Both the position numbers and the translations under genes were made by a program. Under the pieces are notes generated by a model. That model made no database searches and had not been told where the DNA came from. It saw only the letters and a program-made list of their open reading frames with translations. This document shows positions 22,793 through 33,420 of a DNA stretch of 64,000 bases, one piece after another (positions within the stretch are counted from its first letter, which is position 1; each line of letters opens with the position of its first letter). Source of the stretch: Metaphire vulgaris (lineage: Eukaryota; Annelida; Clitellata; Crassiclitellata; Megascolecidae); contig CM030845.1 in assembly GCA_018105865.1 (NCBI GenBank), positions 13,453,390-13,517,389 of the forward strand, given 5' to 3'.

Positions 22793-23000
22793 TTAATCGA
22801 TTATAATCGAGTAATCGATTAATGAACTTGCAGCCCTACTTGGTTTAGGACCTACAAGAAATTTACAGTCGTAAATGTATAACTGTAAAGTTCTTGTAAG
22901 ACAAACCCAAGTAGGGCTGCAAGCTTCAATTAATTTTGTAATCGATATCATTAATTGAATAATTGATTATATTATTAATCGATTAATCAAAACAATAAGA
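22793..23000. repeat. Head-to-head pair of ATTAATCG/GGGCTGCAA element ends
   Basis: TTGCAGCCCTACTTGG (22,828-22,843) and CCAAGTAGGGCTGCAA (about 22,908-22,923) are inverted copies. Each is followed outward by ATTAATCGATTA-type sequence, and TACAAGAA/TTCTTGTA lies between them. This matches the TAGGGCTGCAACGATTAATCG terminus of a known class of miniature elements, here as an inverted pair. Confidence 0.65.
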
Positions 23001-23356
23001 TGTAAACTTTGGAGGCCAGAGTATGGTTGACCCTCCCGCAACCCTAGACTACCACAGATTTTTTGTGCAATTGTATTTTTATTGTTGCTTGTAAGCTATG
23101 TAAAAGTCTGGTGTTCTTGGCGCAGAGAAAAATAATCAAATGACGATATTGACAGCTAAAATGACTTAATTCGCTCTGATGCCACAGATCTAATAGTGAT
23201 ATCGCATATTCTGTGTTTTACAGCATATAGTTCTTTGTAATACTATACCGTCCAGACAATTGATTGCACAGGTGTACAGGCTACAGACAAAAAATAAGGA
23301 ATAGGAGATTATACCAGTTTTCAACGGCATCATACAGTAGATCGGCTATAGGGCCT

Positions 23357-23358
23357 AC

Positions 23359-23445
<87 letters not shown>
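23357..23445. repeat. (ACAT)n and (TA)n microsatellite
   Basis: Four ACAT units lead into about 75 bp of pure TA. ATCGGCTATA on the left and TATAGCCGAT on the right make the flanks partly palindromic. Confidence 0.95.
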
Positions 23446-23446
<1 letters not shown>

Positions 23447-23750
23447 CCGATTTATGTAGCCTGGAGGGGTTGTTGATTTTACCATTTTATATAATATATA
23501 TATTTGTGTGTGTGTTGACAACTTGTCTAACTTTAGTCCTCTATCTAGTTTTAAATTTTTTTATTGCTAATAATTAATAATGGTTATTCTAGCATCTAGC
23601 CGTTCCTTTTAGCAGCTGAAGGAAGTACTTGGAGTGGATAAATTTGTTGGATTGAGTGGTAAGACATTTACTACAAGCGGAATTCAAGAGATCAGTTTGT
23701 CCTAACACTGTCATTTAACAATTCACACTGTTTATGCAAATCTCATTGAA

Positions 23751-24176
23751 ATGTTAAGCTCTGATGATTCTGGTCTTAGCAGCATCCATGGGCGCTTGTT
23801 GGTTTTATGGTATCTTGAGTTTCCAAAGACTGTTACTGCTAACGTTCATAAGCTTATTAGGCCTACTCACAAAGAATGGCTGGAATTTAACAATTGTGTT
23901 GCATGGGTGCCATGCTTCTTTGTAGGAGTTGGCTATTTCTTCCCACAGACGTTTGAGATTTCTCGTCAAAAAATGATGCTGGAAAAACTACGGAAGAGAA
24001 CAGTATACAGCATGGAAAGCAAAACAAACATTATCTTGCTGATAGTTTTACTTGGCATTAACTTGACTCCATACTTCTTCATTGTAGACCTGATTCTGTC
24101 TCGTGAATTTTTCAAAATCCAAAATGAATTCTCAATTTTCCAACGCATCTCAAGTGTGGATTATCATCCAAAATAG
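23751..24176 (+). CDS. Unrecognised 141-residue ORF with one membrane segment
   Basis: An ATG-initiated frame of 141 codons ends at 24,176. Residues about 93-112 (NIILLIVLLGINLTPYFFIV) are strongly hydrophobic and could span a membrane. An earlier part, CVAWVPCFFVGVGYFF, is also hydrophobic. I recognise no family motif. The Kozak context is weak, the base composition matches surrounding non-coding DNA, and no flanking splice sites stand out. A chance frame or an old element fragment is as likely as a gene. Confidence 0.2.
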   Translation: MLSSDDSGLSSIHGRLLVLWYLEFPKTVTANVHKLIRPTHKEWLEFNNCVAWVPCFFVGVGYFFPQTFEISRQKMMLEKLRKRTVYSMESKTNIILLIVLLGINLTPYFFIVDLILSREFFKIQNEFSIFQRISSVDYHPK

Positions 24177-25640
24177 GGAAATCCAAAACTAATCAGCCTC
24201 AGTAAAGGGCCTGAAATCAGAAAATCCTGAAATATCAATTGACTTAGGCCTATGGCTGATGACGCAGCATTCACTTTGAACGACAGTTCTACACAGATGT
24301 GTGATAATCAAAATGCTTACTCTGGATAAAGACCTCCGCCAGTTCTTCGTCTGATATAGATTTTCCGGGTACTTTTTGCCAATTAGACAAACGGCTTAAT
24401 TTTTATGTCACATAATTATTATTTCTGATTTAAAGTAATGGCCTCCATTGGAGGTTTCCTGAAACTAGTGATGCAAGACATGTGAATCTGCTTTGGAGTG
24501 GGATAGTGTCATTGCAAAAATTATTTATTTGCAAATTAAAACCAGCCGCTACATTTGACTGAATTAGCACTATCTCTAAATTCTAAAACCAATCTCGTTT
24601 TCAGTTTGGGAGAAATGTCGTTTATATCTCCATACTAGAAGTGGTATTGCCCACAAGTGACTGTGATGGAATTTCACGTCTAAGCCATTGATTAAGGCGT
24701 TTGTGGTTGTTGGTTGTGTGTCATCCTTGTAAGTTCTCTGCAGAACTATGGTTTCTAATCCTGATGGAATTTTTCTGAGACGCTCAGCATTTTCCTGGCA
24801 TTCGGTTTTCTGTGAGCATCCGCTGTAGACCTGATTACAAGTTGAAACTGCCATCACACTGTGAATGACCTCAAAATTCCGCAAAAGGTTGTCTGATTTC
24901 GTTATTGAAGTTAAATCTTTGAAGTTTTAAATCCAAAATACCAGGTAATCTAATATGGGTAACACTGAAGATGGAAACGGAATCAGATGACGAGGTGCAG
25001 TGCAAACATGCACAATCTGAAGATGAGTGCGATGGTTTGTGTGGGGAAAGTCACGTGGGAATAATTGCCATGTTCTGACGTCAGCCGTGACGTCACCGTT
25101 TTGGAAAGACTGTAATTGTGAAGAGGAAGGAACTCGTGAAACTTTCCCTCTGGCGATTACTTGGAAACTACAATATCCTTATAATATCCTTATAATACGA
25201 GGCTATGTCTCTGTTGACATTCGCTCTGCCATTCTATGGAGAAGTAGCATTCTATGGACAGTGATAACCAAAAATATTACAGGCCAATGAGAACTTCTAC
25301 TCTTCCAGCGACGTACGCAGTAGCGTGCAGAGGGGAGTGGGTCCGGTGGGGCGGTGGGGCGGTGGTCCCGGGTATCAACCAGATGGGAACATCCAACTTG
25401 ACTCGGCGACCAATTTTTGCTTGTTGTGACGTCAAACACCGAGGTTTCGCCGTGGCGGAGGGGGATCCAAGTTTACTTTGGCCCGGGCATCCACCACTCT
25501 TTGACACGCCACTGGACAGACATGTCTTGGGTAATGACTGGGTAATGACAGGGAGATCATTTCTTTTGTAGCAACGATTTCTTTACTAAGGTTAATGGCT
25601 GTGTATATGTGACTGCAAAGAAGTTTAATCTGTGGTCGGT
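24177..25640. other. No supported gene
   Basis: A 35-codon ATG frame at 24,971 (METESDDEVQCKHAQ...) is Glu/Asp-rich but unsupported. The stretch at about 25,320-25,515 has GGGGCGGTGG and ends GACACGCCACTG, probably a miniature-element remnant. Confidence 0.3.
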
Positions 25641-25648
25641 AGATCAGG

Positions 25649-26024
25649 CAGTGGCGTTGCGTTCTTTTAAGGGCCGGGGAGCAAAATCTTTGACATTTCT
25701 AGTGAAACAGGTTTCGATTGAGCAATGGAAAAAATGCTATCGTTCAGACCTTTTTAACCCTGGCGTAAAAAAAAAGGTCCTCAGGGCACATCATTTCTAG
25801 GGTTAGGGTTAAGTTTAATCTTAGGGTTAACCCTTAACCTAACCCTTAACCCTAACCCTAGAAATGATGGAAAATGATGTGGGCTGTCAACCTTTTTGCT
25901 CCCCTCCAGGGTTAAAAAGGGGAAAAAGTGAGATCAGGCAGCGCTCTTTTGTCAGATTCAAGTGAAACTCTGGCCCCCGATTGAGCAATGGATGCCCCCT
26001 TCGCCCAGAAGCGCTACGCCACTG
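25649..26024. mobile_element. Fold-back CAGTGGCG element with a telomere-motif core
   Basis: The left end CAGTGGCGTTGCG and right end CGCTACGCCACTG are inverted. Internal blocks (GATTGAGCAATGGA, CCTTTTTAACCCTGG versus CCAGGGTTAAAAAGG) show two partly inverted, partly repeated halves around the palindrome at 25,789-25,869. No exact TSD was found. Confidence 0.5.
25789..25869. repeat. Palindrome made of TTAGGG/CCCTAA units
   Basis: Arms of 25 bp (25,789-25,813 and 25,845-25,869) are exact reverse complements and contain CTAGGGTTAGGGTTAAG. The centre also consists of TTAGGG-like and CCCTAA-like units. TTAGGG is the standard animal telomere repeat, so this is an interstitial telomere-like palindrome. 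Confidence 0.85.
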
Positions 26025-26031
26025 GTAGGGT

Positions 26032-26249
26032 CAGAGGCAAATGTCCAGGGCGCCGAGGTGGGGGCGCCAAAATCGGGTTTTGGGTCAGGGTGGCAAAAAG
26101 CATAATGCAGTGAAATAAGAGCTGACAGCCTATTTTATTTTTGCTTATCAGAAATTTTCGCAAGTTGTGAATTTGAATTTGATTTGATCGAGGGGGCGCC
26201 ACTAGTGTGTTTTGGTTCCGGGGCGCCGAATACCCTCGCTACGCCTCTG
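26032..26249. mobile_element. CAGAGGNGTAGC/GGGCGCC-type miniature element
   Basis: Left end CAGAGGCAAATGTCC, right end CCTCGCTACGCCTCTG. The interior GGCGCCGAGGTG matches the 34,634 element. It holds a variant of the shared motif, TTTTTGCTTATCAG (26,138-26,152). The flanks do not give a clean TSD, and the neighbouring element is 8 bp away. Confidence 0.65.
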
Positions 26250-26353
26250 GGTTCATTCGTTAGATTAAAACTTTGGATCGATACAGAAGTAGGATGCTGT
26301 TATAATGACTGTATATTTAAAGTATTGGCGTGTTATGGAATGTTAGATTCCGA

Positions 26354-26519
26354 CAGTGTTTATTCTAGACCTTCTCTGGGGGGAATTTCCACCTCAAAAT
26401 TTGAAATTTTCCCCAAATTTTTTTACATTTTGGCAAGTAGTGTGACCTCCCCAATGTCTGTTCCACCAACAATGTTAAACTCCCCCCCCCCAATGTCTGG
26501 GTGGCTAGAATAAACACTG
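26354..26519. mobile_element. CAGTGYTTATTCTAG miniature element, copy 2
   Basis: Ends CAGTGTTTATTCTAG and CTAGAATAAACACTG. Perfect 8-bp TSD GATTCCGA at 26,346-26,353 and 26,520-26,527. 166 bp. Same family as copy 1 at 14,352, sharing CCTTCTCTGGGGG and GGGTGGCTAGAA blocks. Confidence 0.93.
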
Positions 26520-26529
26520 GATTCCGAGA

Positions 26530-27455
26530 ATCGTTATTGAGAGTGCTGTTAGGATTGTTAGCGACGCTATTAGATTGGATATTTCAGAAAATGCTGATTG
26601 CCGAAAGTCAGTGTTCAAGAATTCGAATTTGATAAATTTTAAAGTTTTTGAAAAAAACAGCGAATTTCATAAATTTTTAAAAACGGATCTGAATTTTATT
26701 ATAAAATTTGGTTCCACGCAGTGTAATGATTTGAAATTTCTTTAGAAAATTACCTGAATAACTCAACCAGATTCAAATGATTCGCTTTACATAGAAGCCG
26801 TAAGTGGAAAGGGGAAGTGAGCTTCAAGGCTTTTTGAAGCTGGCCGTTGCTATCTGATTTGCCACAATATGGGGATTAAGATTCACGTTAAGATGATTAA
26901 AATAAGTAAACATATTGTTGTAAATTTTTCTTGATATTTATCGTTAAATCATATATTCGATATATTTTTCTACTGTTTTAGATCTTTTAAAACAATTTGT
27001 ATGAAGGCTGTTCAAAGCTAATAGTTTGGAGGGGAAATTACGTTCATAAGAGGTTGTCCATGTGTTTATTGCGACAGCATTAATTAACTGAGCAGTCAAC
27101 GGCAACATAAACACTGTACAATGTACATATTTGAAAGTCTCGTGATTGCGGTCAGCCTCACTATGAGTGAGGTAAAGACCTTATAGGAAGGAAGTCTGTT
27201 TATCCGACCTGACGCTGCCAATAGTTCTTATAAAGGCGTCAGTCACATATTTAGAGATACAAAACGATTTCATGAAATTTGCGTGAAAATCGGCCGCGTT
27301 TTCAAGACACTGTGGACGTGTAAAAGTTAACTGACGGAAGCGTCTGAAAGAGGAGGAGCAACTGGGCTTAAACAGTATATAGGCCTAAACCCAGTCGTTA
27401 ATTAAGAAACGGCAGTCTTAGCCTACAGAGAGCTTCGTTGGTTTCGCGAATTGAG
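26530..27455. other. AT-rich non-coding, downstream of the candidate minus-strand gene
   Basis: On the minus strand this would hold any 3' untranslated region of the gene ending at 27,459. No AATAAA signal is obvious on that strand within the first 150 bp, which weakens the gene call slightly. Confidence 0.3.
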
Positions 27456-27458
27456 GTT

Positions 27459-28223
27459 TCAGACAACACTTCTGGAGGCGGTCGCAGCCGAGCAGGTCCT
27501 CTTCATGCCCGGACCAAGGTCTTCGACCGCCGCTGTCAGCGTACACGTCCAAGAAGGTCGGCGTCGTTCGCCGGATTCGATCCAGTCCTTCGACCGTCGT
27601 CTGCTTCCACTTCCGTTGCTCGAGTAACTGGAATAACGCTTCCTGTCGCAAAGGCGCGGGCGCGACACTTCGAGCATCGACCTCGACCTCGACTCTTTCA
27701 CTTTCGATTCGAAGAGTTGTTCTCGCCGGAGCAGAGCGGACGGCGTTGGCAGAATTCCTTCCGAATTCCTCGACAGTTTCAGTCTCGACGACGACGACGA
27801 CCCGTTCTCCGGCAGAGGAAGCGGTTGTTGTGATTCTAAGACTTCGGACACATTCCAGAAGAAGGAATTTATGCTGCTCGACGTACGACTGCTTCTGCTT
27901 CCGGCCAGTGACATGGAACTGCACGTCGATACGTTGCTGTGAACGATGATGAACTGGTCGCGCTCAAAGTCCGTCGTCATCGCATCGACGACGGGGCCGG
28001 CGCAGTCGCAGGCGGCGGTGCCCTGAGACTTGTCGCTGCTGTCTCCGGACATAGCAGCGGCGGCGGCGGCGGCCGAAGAACGAGACCTGAACGCCGCCGC
28101 CGCCGCCGCCGCCGTCGACGAAGACGAGTAGAGACTCGGAGTACGACGCTTGTACGACGACCCTTGTGAACTTCGTCTGGACGGCGATTCATTCGATCTA
28201 CAACGCACACAGAGACATAGACG
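27459..28223 (-). CDS. Candidate host gene, coding exon 3 (cytoplasmic tail)
   Basis: An open minus-strand frame of 254 codons plus stop is preceded at 28,224 by a strong acceptor: a pyrimidine-rich tract ending CTTCCTCATGCAG. The product is Ser/Arg-rich with two Ala runs (encoded by GCC repeats), KRRTPSLYSSSS, a less biased core (TDFERDQFIIVHSN, NSFFWNVSEVLE) and basic stretches near the end. This fits an intracellular, disordered tail. Together with the exons at 29,057-29,436 and 31,095-31,173 the joined product would be about 407 residues. A competing frame through the same acceptor is shorter and Arg-rich. Codon use and length favour this one, but no transcript supports it. Confidence 0.4.
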   Translation of the reverse strand, partial: RLCLCVRCRSNESPSRRSSQGSSYKRRTPSLYSSSSTAAAAAAAFRSRSSAAAAAAAMSGDSSDKSQGTAACDCAGPVVDAMTTDFERDQFIIVHSNVSTCSSMSLAGSRSSRTSSSINSFFWNVSEVLESQQPLPLPENGSSSSSRLKLSRNSEGILPTPSALLRREQLFESKVKESRSRSMLEVSRPRLCDRKRYSSYSSNGSGSRRRSKDWIESGERRRPSWTCTLTAAVEDLGPGMKRTCSAATASRSVV

Positions 28224-28339
28224 CTGCATGAGGAAGAGTCGTCGATTGGCAAAACGACACGGAAGAAAAGCTGGACAAATCTCTCCATTTGGAAAGATTC
28301 AGTAATCCTGTCACCCAGCCCGACCTATAGGTTGACGTA

Positions 28340-28400
28340 AATAAGTAAGTGACATATCGTGGGTTTATATAGCGCCTTCAAAAGTAGTATACCGTATCGG
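28340..28400 (-). repeat. LINE 3' end remnant in the intron
   Basis: Reverse complement reads GGCGCTATATAAACCC plus a TTACTTA tail. It lies in the intron of the candidate gene. Confidence 0.4.
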
Positions 28401-28606
28401 TAAATTTCAAATTGTGCGCAATATTACTTGGTCTGCGGGATGCACGCATGATTTAGACCTCTATAGAGAGTCTGAAAAGTGAAAACCGCTGATCGCAATA
28501 ATTGATAGAAACGCCGCAAGTAATTCTGCCTAACTCTTATTATAATATTTGAGATACAACTTTGGTCAGAAATATTTGCATCGTTAGAAATTTCAAGCGT
28601 CGCATT

Positions 28607-28833
28607 CATGGCCGGATTAAGGTCCGAGTGGGTCTGGGGAGGGGGGCTGAGAAGAAAAAAAACGGTCGTCGCCTATACCGAAAAATTTCTGACAAGCAAA
28701 AAAAGATTAGGCCTATCTCCCTTCCAAATCGTTCTGACAAGCAAAAAAAGGTTATCTCGAAAATCGGTGGGCCTATTTTCATCATGGGCCGGGGGGCTAC
28801 AGCCTCCTCAGCCCCCGCCTTAATATGGCCCTG
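28607..28833. mobile_element. CATGGCCGGATTAAGG miniature element with perfect TSD
   Basis: Ends CATGGCCGGATTAAGG and CCTTAATATGGCCCTG. Perfect 8-bp TSD GTCGCATT at 28,599-28,606 and 28,834-28,841. 227 bp. Contains two reverse-oriented shared motifs, GACAAGCAAAAAAAG, at 28,691 and 28,736. It lies in the intron between exons 2 and 3 of the candidate gene. Confidence 0.93.
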
Positions 28834-29056
28834 GTCGCATTACGTCACACTAATGTGTGAGATTCTACGATTCTCATTATTCACGACAGCCTCCTCCGGC
28901 CATCCACTTGTACCATCTCTCCCTCCCTCCTGCCAGGTGCTGCTGTTCTTTTGGCGGTCGTGGACAGGTGGATCTAAGCGCCGGACAAATGACGACACAA
29001 TGAAAGTAATGAGACCTGTGATCGGTTGATATGTGATGACGTTTTTGATGCCTCAC

Positions 29057-29149
29057 GAAGCGCTTCGAGTGGACGACGTCATAATCGGCTGACGTCATCG
29101 TCCTCCTCGACTGCGTCGTGGGTGATGACGTAAACGACTGCGGACGGAG

Positions 29150-29180
<31 letters not shown>

Positions 29181-29436
29181 GAACGCTCCGACCTAAACAG
29201 GAAGGCGTCTCGGGCGGCGATCGACTCGAGGCGTAGGACGTGATTGCCGAGTCCTCGAGCGGCTGCGAACTGTCTCTGCTCTGCCTTCCATAGACGCACG
29301 AAGACGCACCCAGCCATCCAGATGACGGCCGTCATAGACAGACACGAAGGCCCAACGATCCTCGTCAGTAGCTGGTATCGGCTGCCGTCTCTTTCGCTCA
29401 GACCACGATCATCGTCTTGATGACTGAAGCCCTGTA
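29057..29436 (-). CDS. Candidate host gene, coding exon 2 (second membrane helix)
   Basis: The minus-strand reading runs from VQGFSHQDDDRGLSERD through LLTRIVGPSCLSMTAVIW and MAGCVFVRLWKAEQRQ to a Thr run encoded by an ACG repeat, then TSADYDVVHSKRF. The segment IVGPSCLSMTAVIWMAGCVF is a clear transmembrane helix followed by basic residues. I use acceptor TTTCTTAAAG at 29,437, which keeps phase with exon 1, and donor GTGAGG at 29,056, which keeps phase with exon 3. A more canonical acceptor five bases downstream would break the frame. TM1-short loop-GP-TM2-basic tail resembles TMEM200-like proteins, but I cannot confirm the family. Confidence 0.45.
29152..29179. repeat. (CGT)n tract inside candidate exon 2
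   Basis: Nine or ten GTC/CGT units. On the minus strand they encode the Thr run of the candidate protein. Confidence 0.9.
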
Positions 29437-29579
29437 CTTTAAGAAACGCCAGATAATAGGCCCCAATTACAACGCTGTAAGTAAATGTAAAGCAGTCTTT
29501 ATTTGACCAATTGCTAAATTCTGGCGATTTGCCGGAGTTGATTTGTAAGCAGTAAACCCTATTATAAAGCAACATATTC

Positions 29580-31094
29580 TCATTGCTCTAAAATGTCATA
29601 TATAGGAGGTGATCGATGATGAATTCTTTGTTGAGTAATTATTTCTATGGTCTAGCATTTTCGGAGCGGAGGCAATCAGGACAGATTTTGTTCCTAACAC
29701 TTGAAATTGTTGAATCGACGATTTCAAATGTAGGCTAAATGTAGCCTAAGGCGCGCAAGAAGTCCCTGAGAAAGTGTTTCTGGCGTGCTTACACGTGGAC
29801 CAAACTGCCGTACAGACATCGTGAGAGTCATGACACTACTGTTTTGTGGTCGTAGTTTGTTGCTATGAAAGCGCTGCTTAAGTTAAATGATTTTAATCTG
29901 ACGTCTAAGACTATTTTAATTTATTTGTGAAGAGTTTAAAAGGGAATATACGAATTAAGAAATGAAGCGGCTATAAAAACGGCGCCTTTGCTGGATCCTT
30001 TCAGCGTATTTATATTTCCTTTCGATTTCCGCTTTTTAGATCTGTTATTCTCACGGCGTATTTATACAATGTATGACAAACGTTTAAAAGTTTACAAAAT
30101 AATAATAATAATCAATCATATAATCTATGTGTCGTGGGAGTAGGGTTACATTGGACGATAACCAGAGTGTAATTTTAATAGACAATTCATCAGCCATAAG
30201 GATGCACTCTAAATGCATAATCTGCCCAATAGTTGAGTGCTACCAAGAGTATATATACTGTGTGAATTCTAAAATCGAAAAGGTGCGGTACACAAAATCC
30301 AATCGAAGCCCTTTTTATTTGACATTAGGCCTACTCACAAGAAGAACGTTTTTGACGAGAAAAGTTCTGAATTTTAAAAATTCGTAGATAGAAGTTTTAA
30401 AAGTATAGTTGTTGGGTCAGAATCTGTCCCTTTAGAAAAGATCTTCTATGAACGACGCAGCAGAATTACTTACTCTCAGCGTACAGAGTATAACTTTCTG
30501 GCTTTGCGGTCTCTTCTTAAACCCGCTCACTTTGAATTGCCTTAACTTGGTCTTCTAAAAGACGGCTCTGTTCCCCTTTCGAAGCTTTCGACAATCAAGA
30601 TCAAGATCAAAGCAGCAGAAGTACTAATTAGCATACTGTGCTCATTTTCATTTCTCCGACATCCGAGCACTTCACTCAGTTAATAGTGGGTGGTGGGTGG
30701 GGGACGGGGCCATGTCTCTCGTGGCCGCTTCGCCTTCTCGCTCCATGTGCGGTCGACGTGAACCTCTCTGAGTCGTGGCTCATGGTCTGCCCATGACAGT
30801 ACTCGATGTCTCACTCTGTTCCGTTCTCTGGAATGTTCTCGATGATCGAAGCATCAATAGGCTGACTGGTGTTGCCTTGGTTCTATTTCTTAGACGCACA
30901 TCTGCCATTTGCAACTCGCAGAAAACTTGATAACGCAGCGAGAACTCCAAGCGATCCTTTAGAAAAATCTGCGCTTACGTTAGAGTCGAAGGGTCAGTAT
31001 GAAGACGACAATGAAACATCACAGCGTCAAATAAACGAAACAGTCAGTTGGAGATAAGAGTGCATTGACGACAGAGCATTAGGCCAATTCTTAC
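29580..31094. other. Candidate intron; no other gene seen
   Basis: This lies between candidate exons 1 and 2. It is AT-rich in 29,600-30,450 and GC-richer in 30,690-30,850. Short open frames have no recognisable motif. Confidence 0.3.
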
Positions 31095-31173
31095 CTGTCA
31101 TGAATATTCCGATGACGAACAGTACCATCGATGTCAAGAAGAGACGACTCCCGTTATCTCGGCAGCAGACCAT
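31095..31173 (-). CDS. Candidate host gene, first coding exon (first membrane helix)
   Basis: On the minus strand an ATG at 31,173-31,171 lies in a good context (GAGATGG) and reads MVCCRDNGSRLFLTSMVLF then VIGIFMT. This is a short N-terminus and a hydrophobic helix. The exon ends at a near-consensus donor (GACAG then GTAAGA at 31,094). An in-frame stop lies upstream, so the start is bounded. Phase 1 at the donor matches the acceptor chosen for exon 2. The hydrophobic segment would be the first of two helices. The short length makes a chance frame possible; the strong donor and matching phase raise confidence. Confidence 0.4.
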
Positions 31174-32010
31174 CTCATTCTGCGCAGCCACCAACCAGCG
31201 CAGTCAAGGCGACTGCGTTGTATATCGTTACCATGTCTACCACACGCGCGCCTTGACGACATTCACTCGAAAACCACGTGACTCTGGTCGCACTCTATTG
31301 TAGCGCATCAACAATCGGCAGCTGATAGCAGCAACGCTGACCGTGAACGATTCTTGAAGATGGCCACTGAACGCTCTCTTTCGTCCTCTCTGCTTACAGC
31401 GACGATCTCTTCTCGGCTTTCGTTGAAAAACAGATCCGTAAAAATAATCCTTCTCTCTCTACTGCTGTAGATAATAACTTCGATAACAGCAGGATGGTTT
31501 GTGTAAGTGGAATAGGAACTGATTTCGTCTCGACCTTCAACGAAAAGTAATTTATAAGACTTCAGACGAAGAATGTTTCTAGCTGACGGCGATAATTGCA
31601 TGGTAGCGGAAAGAGATCGACATGTTTACATCGGAAATCACAGGTTGACTTTCTTCTGTCATAAGTTGCTGCGAAAATGGAAAGAGAGAAATTGTCACTG
31701 AGACTGAAAGACTTCGACCGCCGGAACGATTCAAGCGCTGCTTATATGCGCTTCTATTCTAGGCACGAATCAAAACAATCCTACGTCATTCCTTTCTACT
31801 CCAGTCTTCCCTCTTCTCTACCTTTATCCCTTGTCTCCAGTTCTTCTACGTGTTTCCCTTTTCTTGCTTGAACTCCTTCCTCTTCATTGAATCAGGCTCT
31901 GCAGTTCTAAGGAAATGTTGTAGGCGTACTTGCGCCATTCATTTGTTTCACTGCTCCCCTCCGCCCAGACCGCAGCCTGCGTCCGCTAACAGCGGCTGAC
32001 CGCAGACCAT

Positions 32011-32053
<43 letters not shown>

Positions 32054-33044
32054 TGAGTTGGCGGTCAGCCGCTGACTATTTATAAAGACGCCGTCGTTAT
32101 TAAAGACGGCGCCCGTGGTGAAGGGTGGATCAACAAGTTTTAGCCTTTTCGTTGCATTGCATTGACAGCAGATCGGCGAGTTGTAACCTTCCCATAAGTC
32201 TCTCTTGCTGTTGGGCACAGTTTCTGAAACATGCTCGGGTTATGTTTTCATATTTTAAATTTACGCTACAAACTGAAAATCAAGCTAATCAATGGTCACT
32301 TGGAGATATCAAAAGCTGTTGACTTTCAAACCTTAGTCCAAGTTAACTGGTGATCACGACTGGGTTTAGCCAAACGGAAGGTGCAGAGGGGGAATGTTCT
32401 TAACGATGGAACATGAAGTTTTCGACACGATCGTATTCAAGAGACTCGACTAATGTCTTCCCACTCTTTGTGCGCTTAAAATTCACCTTCCACCTCAAAA
32501 CAGTTTAATTAGTTTCTTTTATTGCGACATCTGAAATTCAGTCTGCTTTTCTAGGAAAAAGACGATAGAATACAGTATATATTCCACATGAGTTGACTAA
32601 TGGATAAAATGCACAGACGCAATTGTTTGAACTCTGAACAGATGAACTGACACTTTTAAAAGTCAGTGAGTCAAATATCAGACACTGCCTTGAACTTTCC
32701 AATACATACACAGATGCATCTAATGCAGACCTAGTTACGAAAAATTCTATAAAAGTAACAATTAATTGAATGAACAATCGACTTAAGCATCGTTTGAAAT
32801 GATCGGGGTTTTTTGAAAGCATTCATACGGTGGATGAAATTAAAGGCCTGATAGGGTCGCTCGCTTGGGACAGCGGAAAGTGTTAAGGCATGCAAGCGAT
32901 TTTCTTGGCATCCCCAACTGCGTGCAATGCATTTAGAGGTGCGTCTACGTGGCTCTTCGCTTGGTCAGCAAATGATAATTATCCACGCGCCGATGACGTA
33001 CCGACCAGGAAAGGCCGCCCTGCCAGAGCACAGAAGCGCCCTCT
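31174..33044. other. CpG-containing, trinucleotide-rich region, possible promoter
   Basis: Upstream of the candidate minus-strand gene. It contains a (CGG)n tract at 32,014-32,053 and TATTTATAAAG near 32,078. Open frames over the CGG tract are Ala- or Gly-rich and are not convincing proteins. It could be a promoter or 5' untranslated region. Confidence 0.35.
32014..32053. repeat. (CGG)n microsatellite
   Basis: About 13 CGG units. Confidence 0.95.
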
Positions 33045-33046
33045 GC

Positions 33047-33072
<26 letters not shown>
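33045..33072. repeat. (CCG)n microsatellite
   Basis: About nine CCG units. Confidence 0.92.
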
Positions 33073-33077
<5 letters not shown>

Positions 33078-33144
33078 CCCATCAACCACGACGACGAAGT
33101 TAAACGCCGATGGTAGGCAGCAACGCTCTGACGACAACGACGAC

Positions 33145-33420
33145 GACAGAGAGACAGACAGACAGACAGAGGCAGACAGACAGAGGCAGACAGACAGAGG
33201 CAGACAGAGACGGCTACTATATTTAAACCAGCGACGACGACATCGCTGGCAGCGACGACGGCACCGCCAAAGAGAGAGAAAGAGAGAGACAGACAGACAG
33301 ACAGGCAGACAGACAGGCAGACAGACAAGCAGAGACAAGGAGAGACAAAGAGAGATAAAGAGACAGAGACAGACAGACAGAGACAGACAGAGACAGAGAC
33401 GTTTGCTATATTTAAACCAG
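33145..33420. repeat. CAGA-rich array with a duplicated block
   Basis: CAGACAGA and AGAG repeats occupy most of the stretch. The sequence CTATATTTAAACCAGC occurs at about 33,208 and 33,405, so the array looks like a roughly 195-bp unit duplicated in tandem. Both strands are open because of the repeat. Confidence 0.8.

Noticed and set aside
31907..32218. Minus-strand frame with an Ala run
   Set aside because: The Ala run comes from (CGG)n; no splice sites or family motif join it to the nearby candidate gene.
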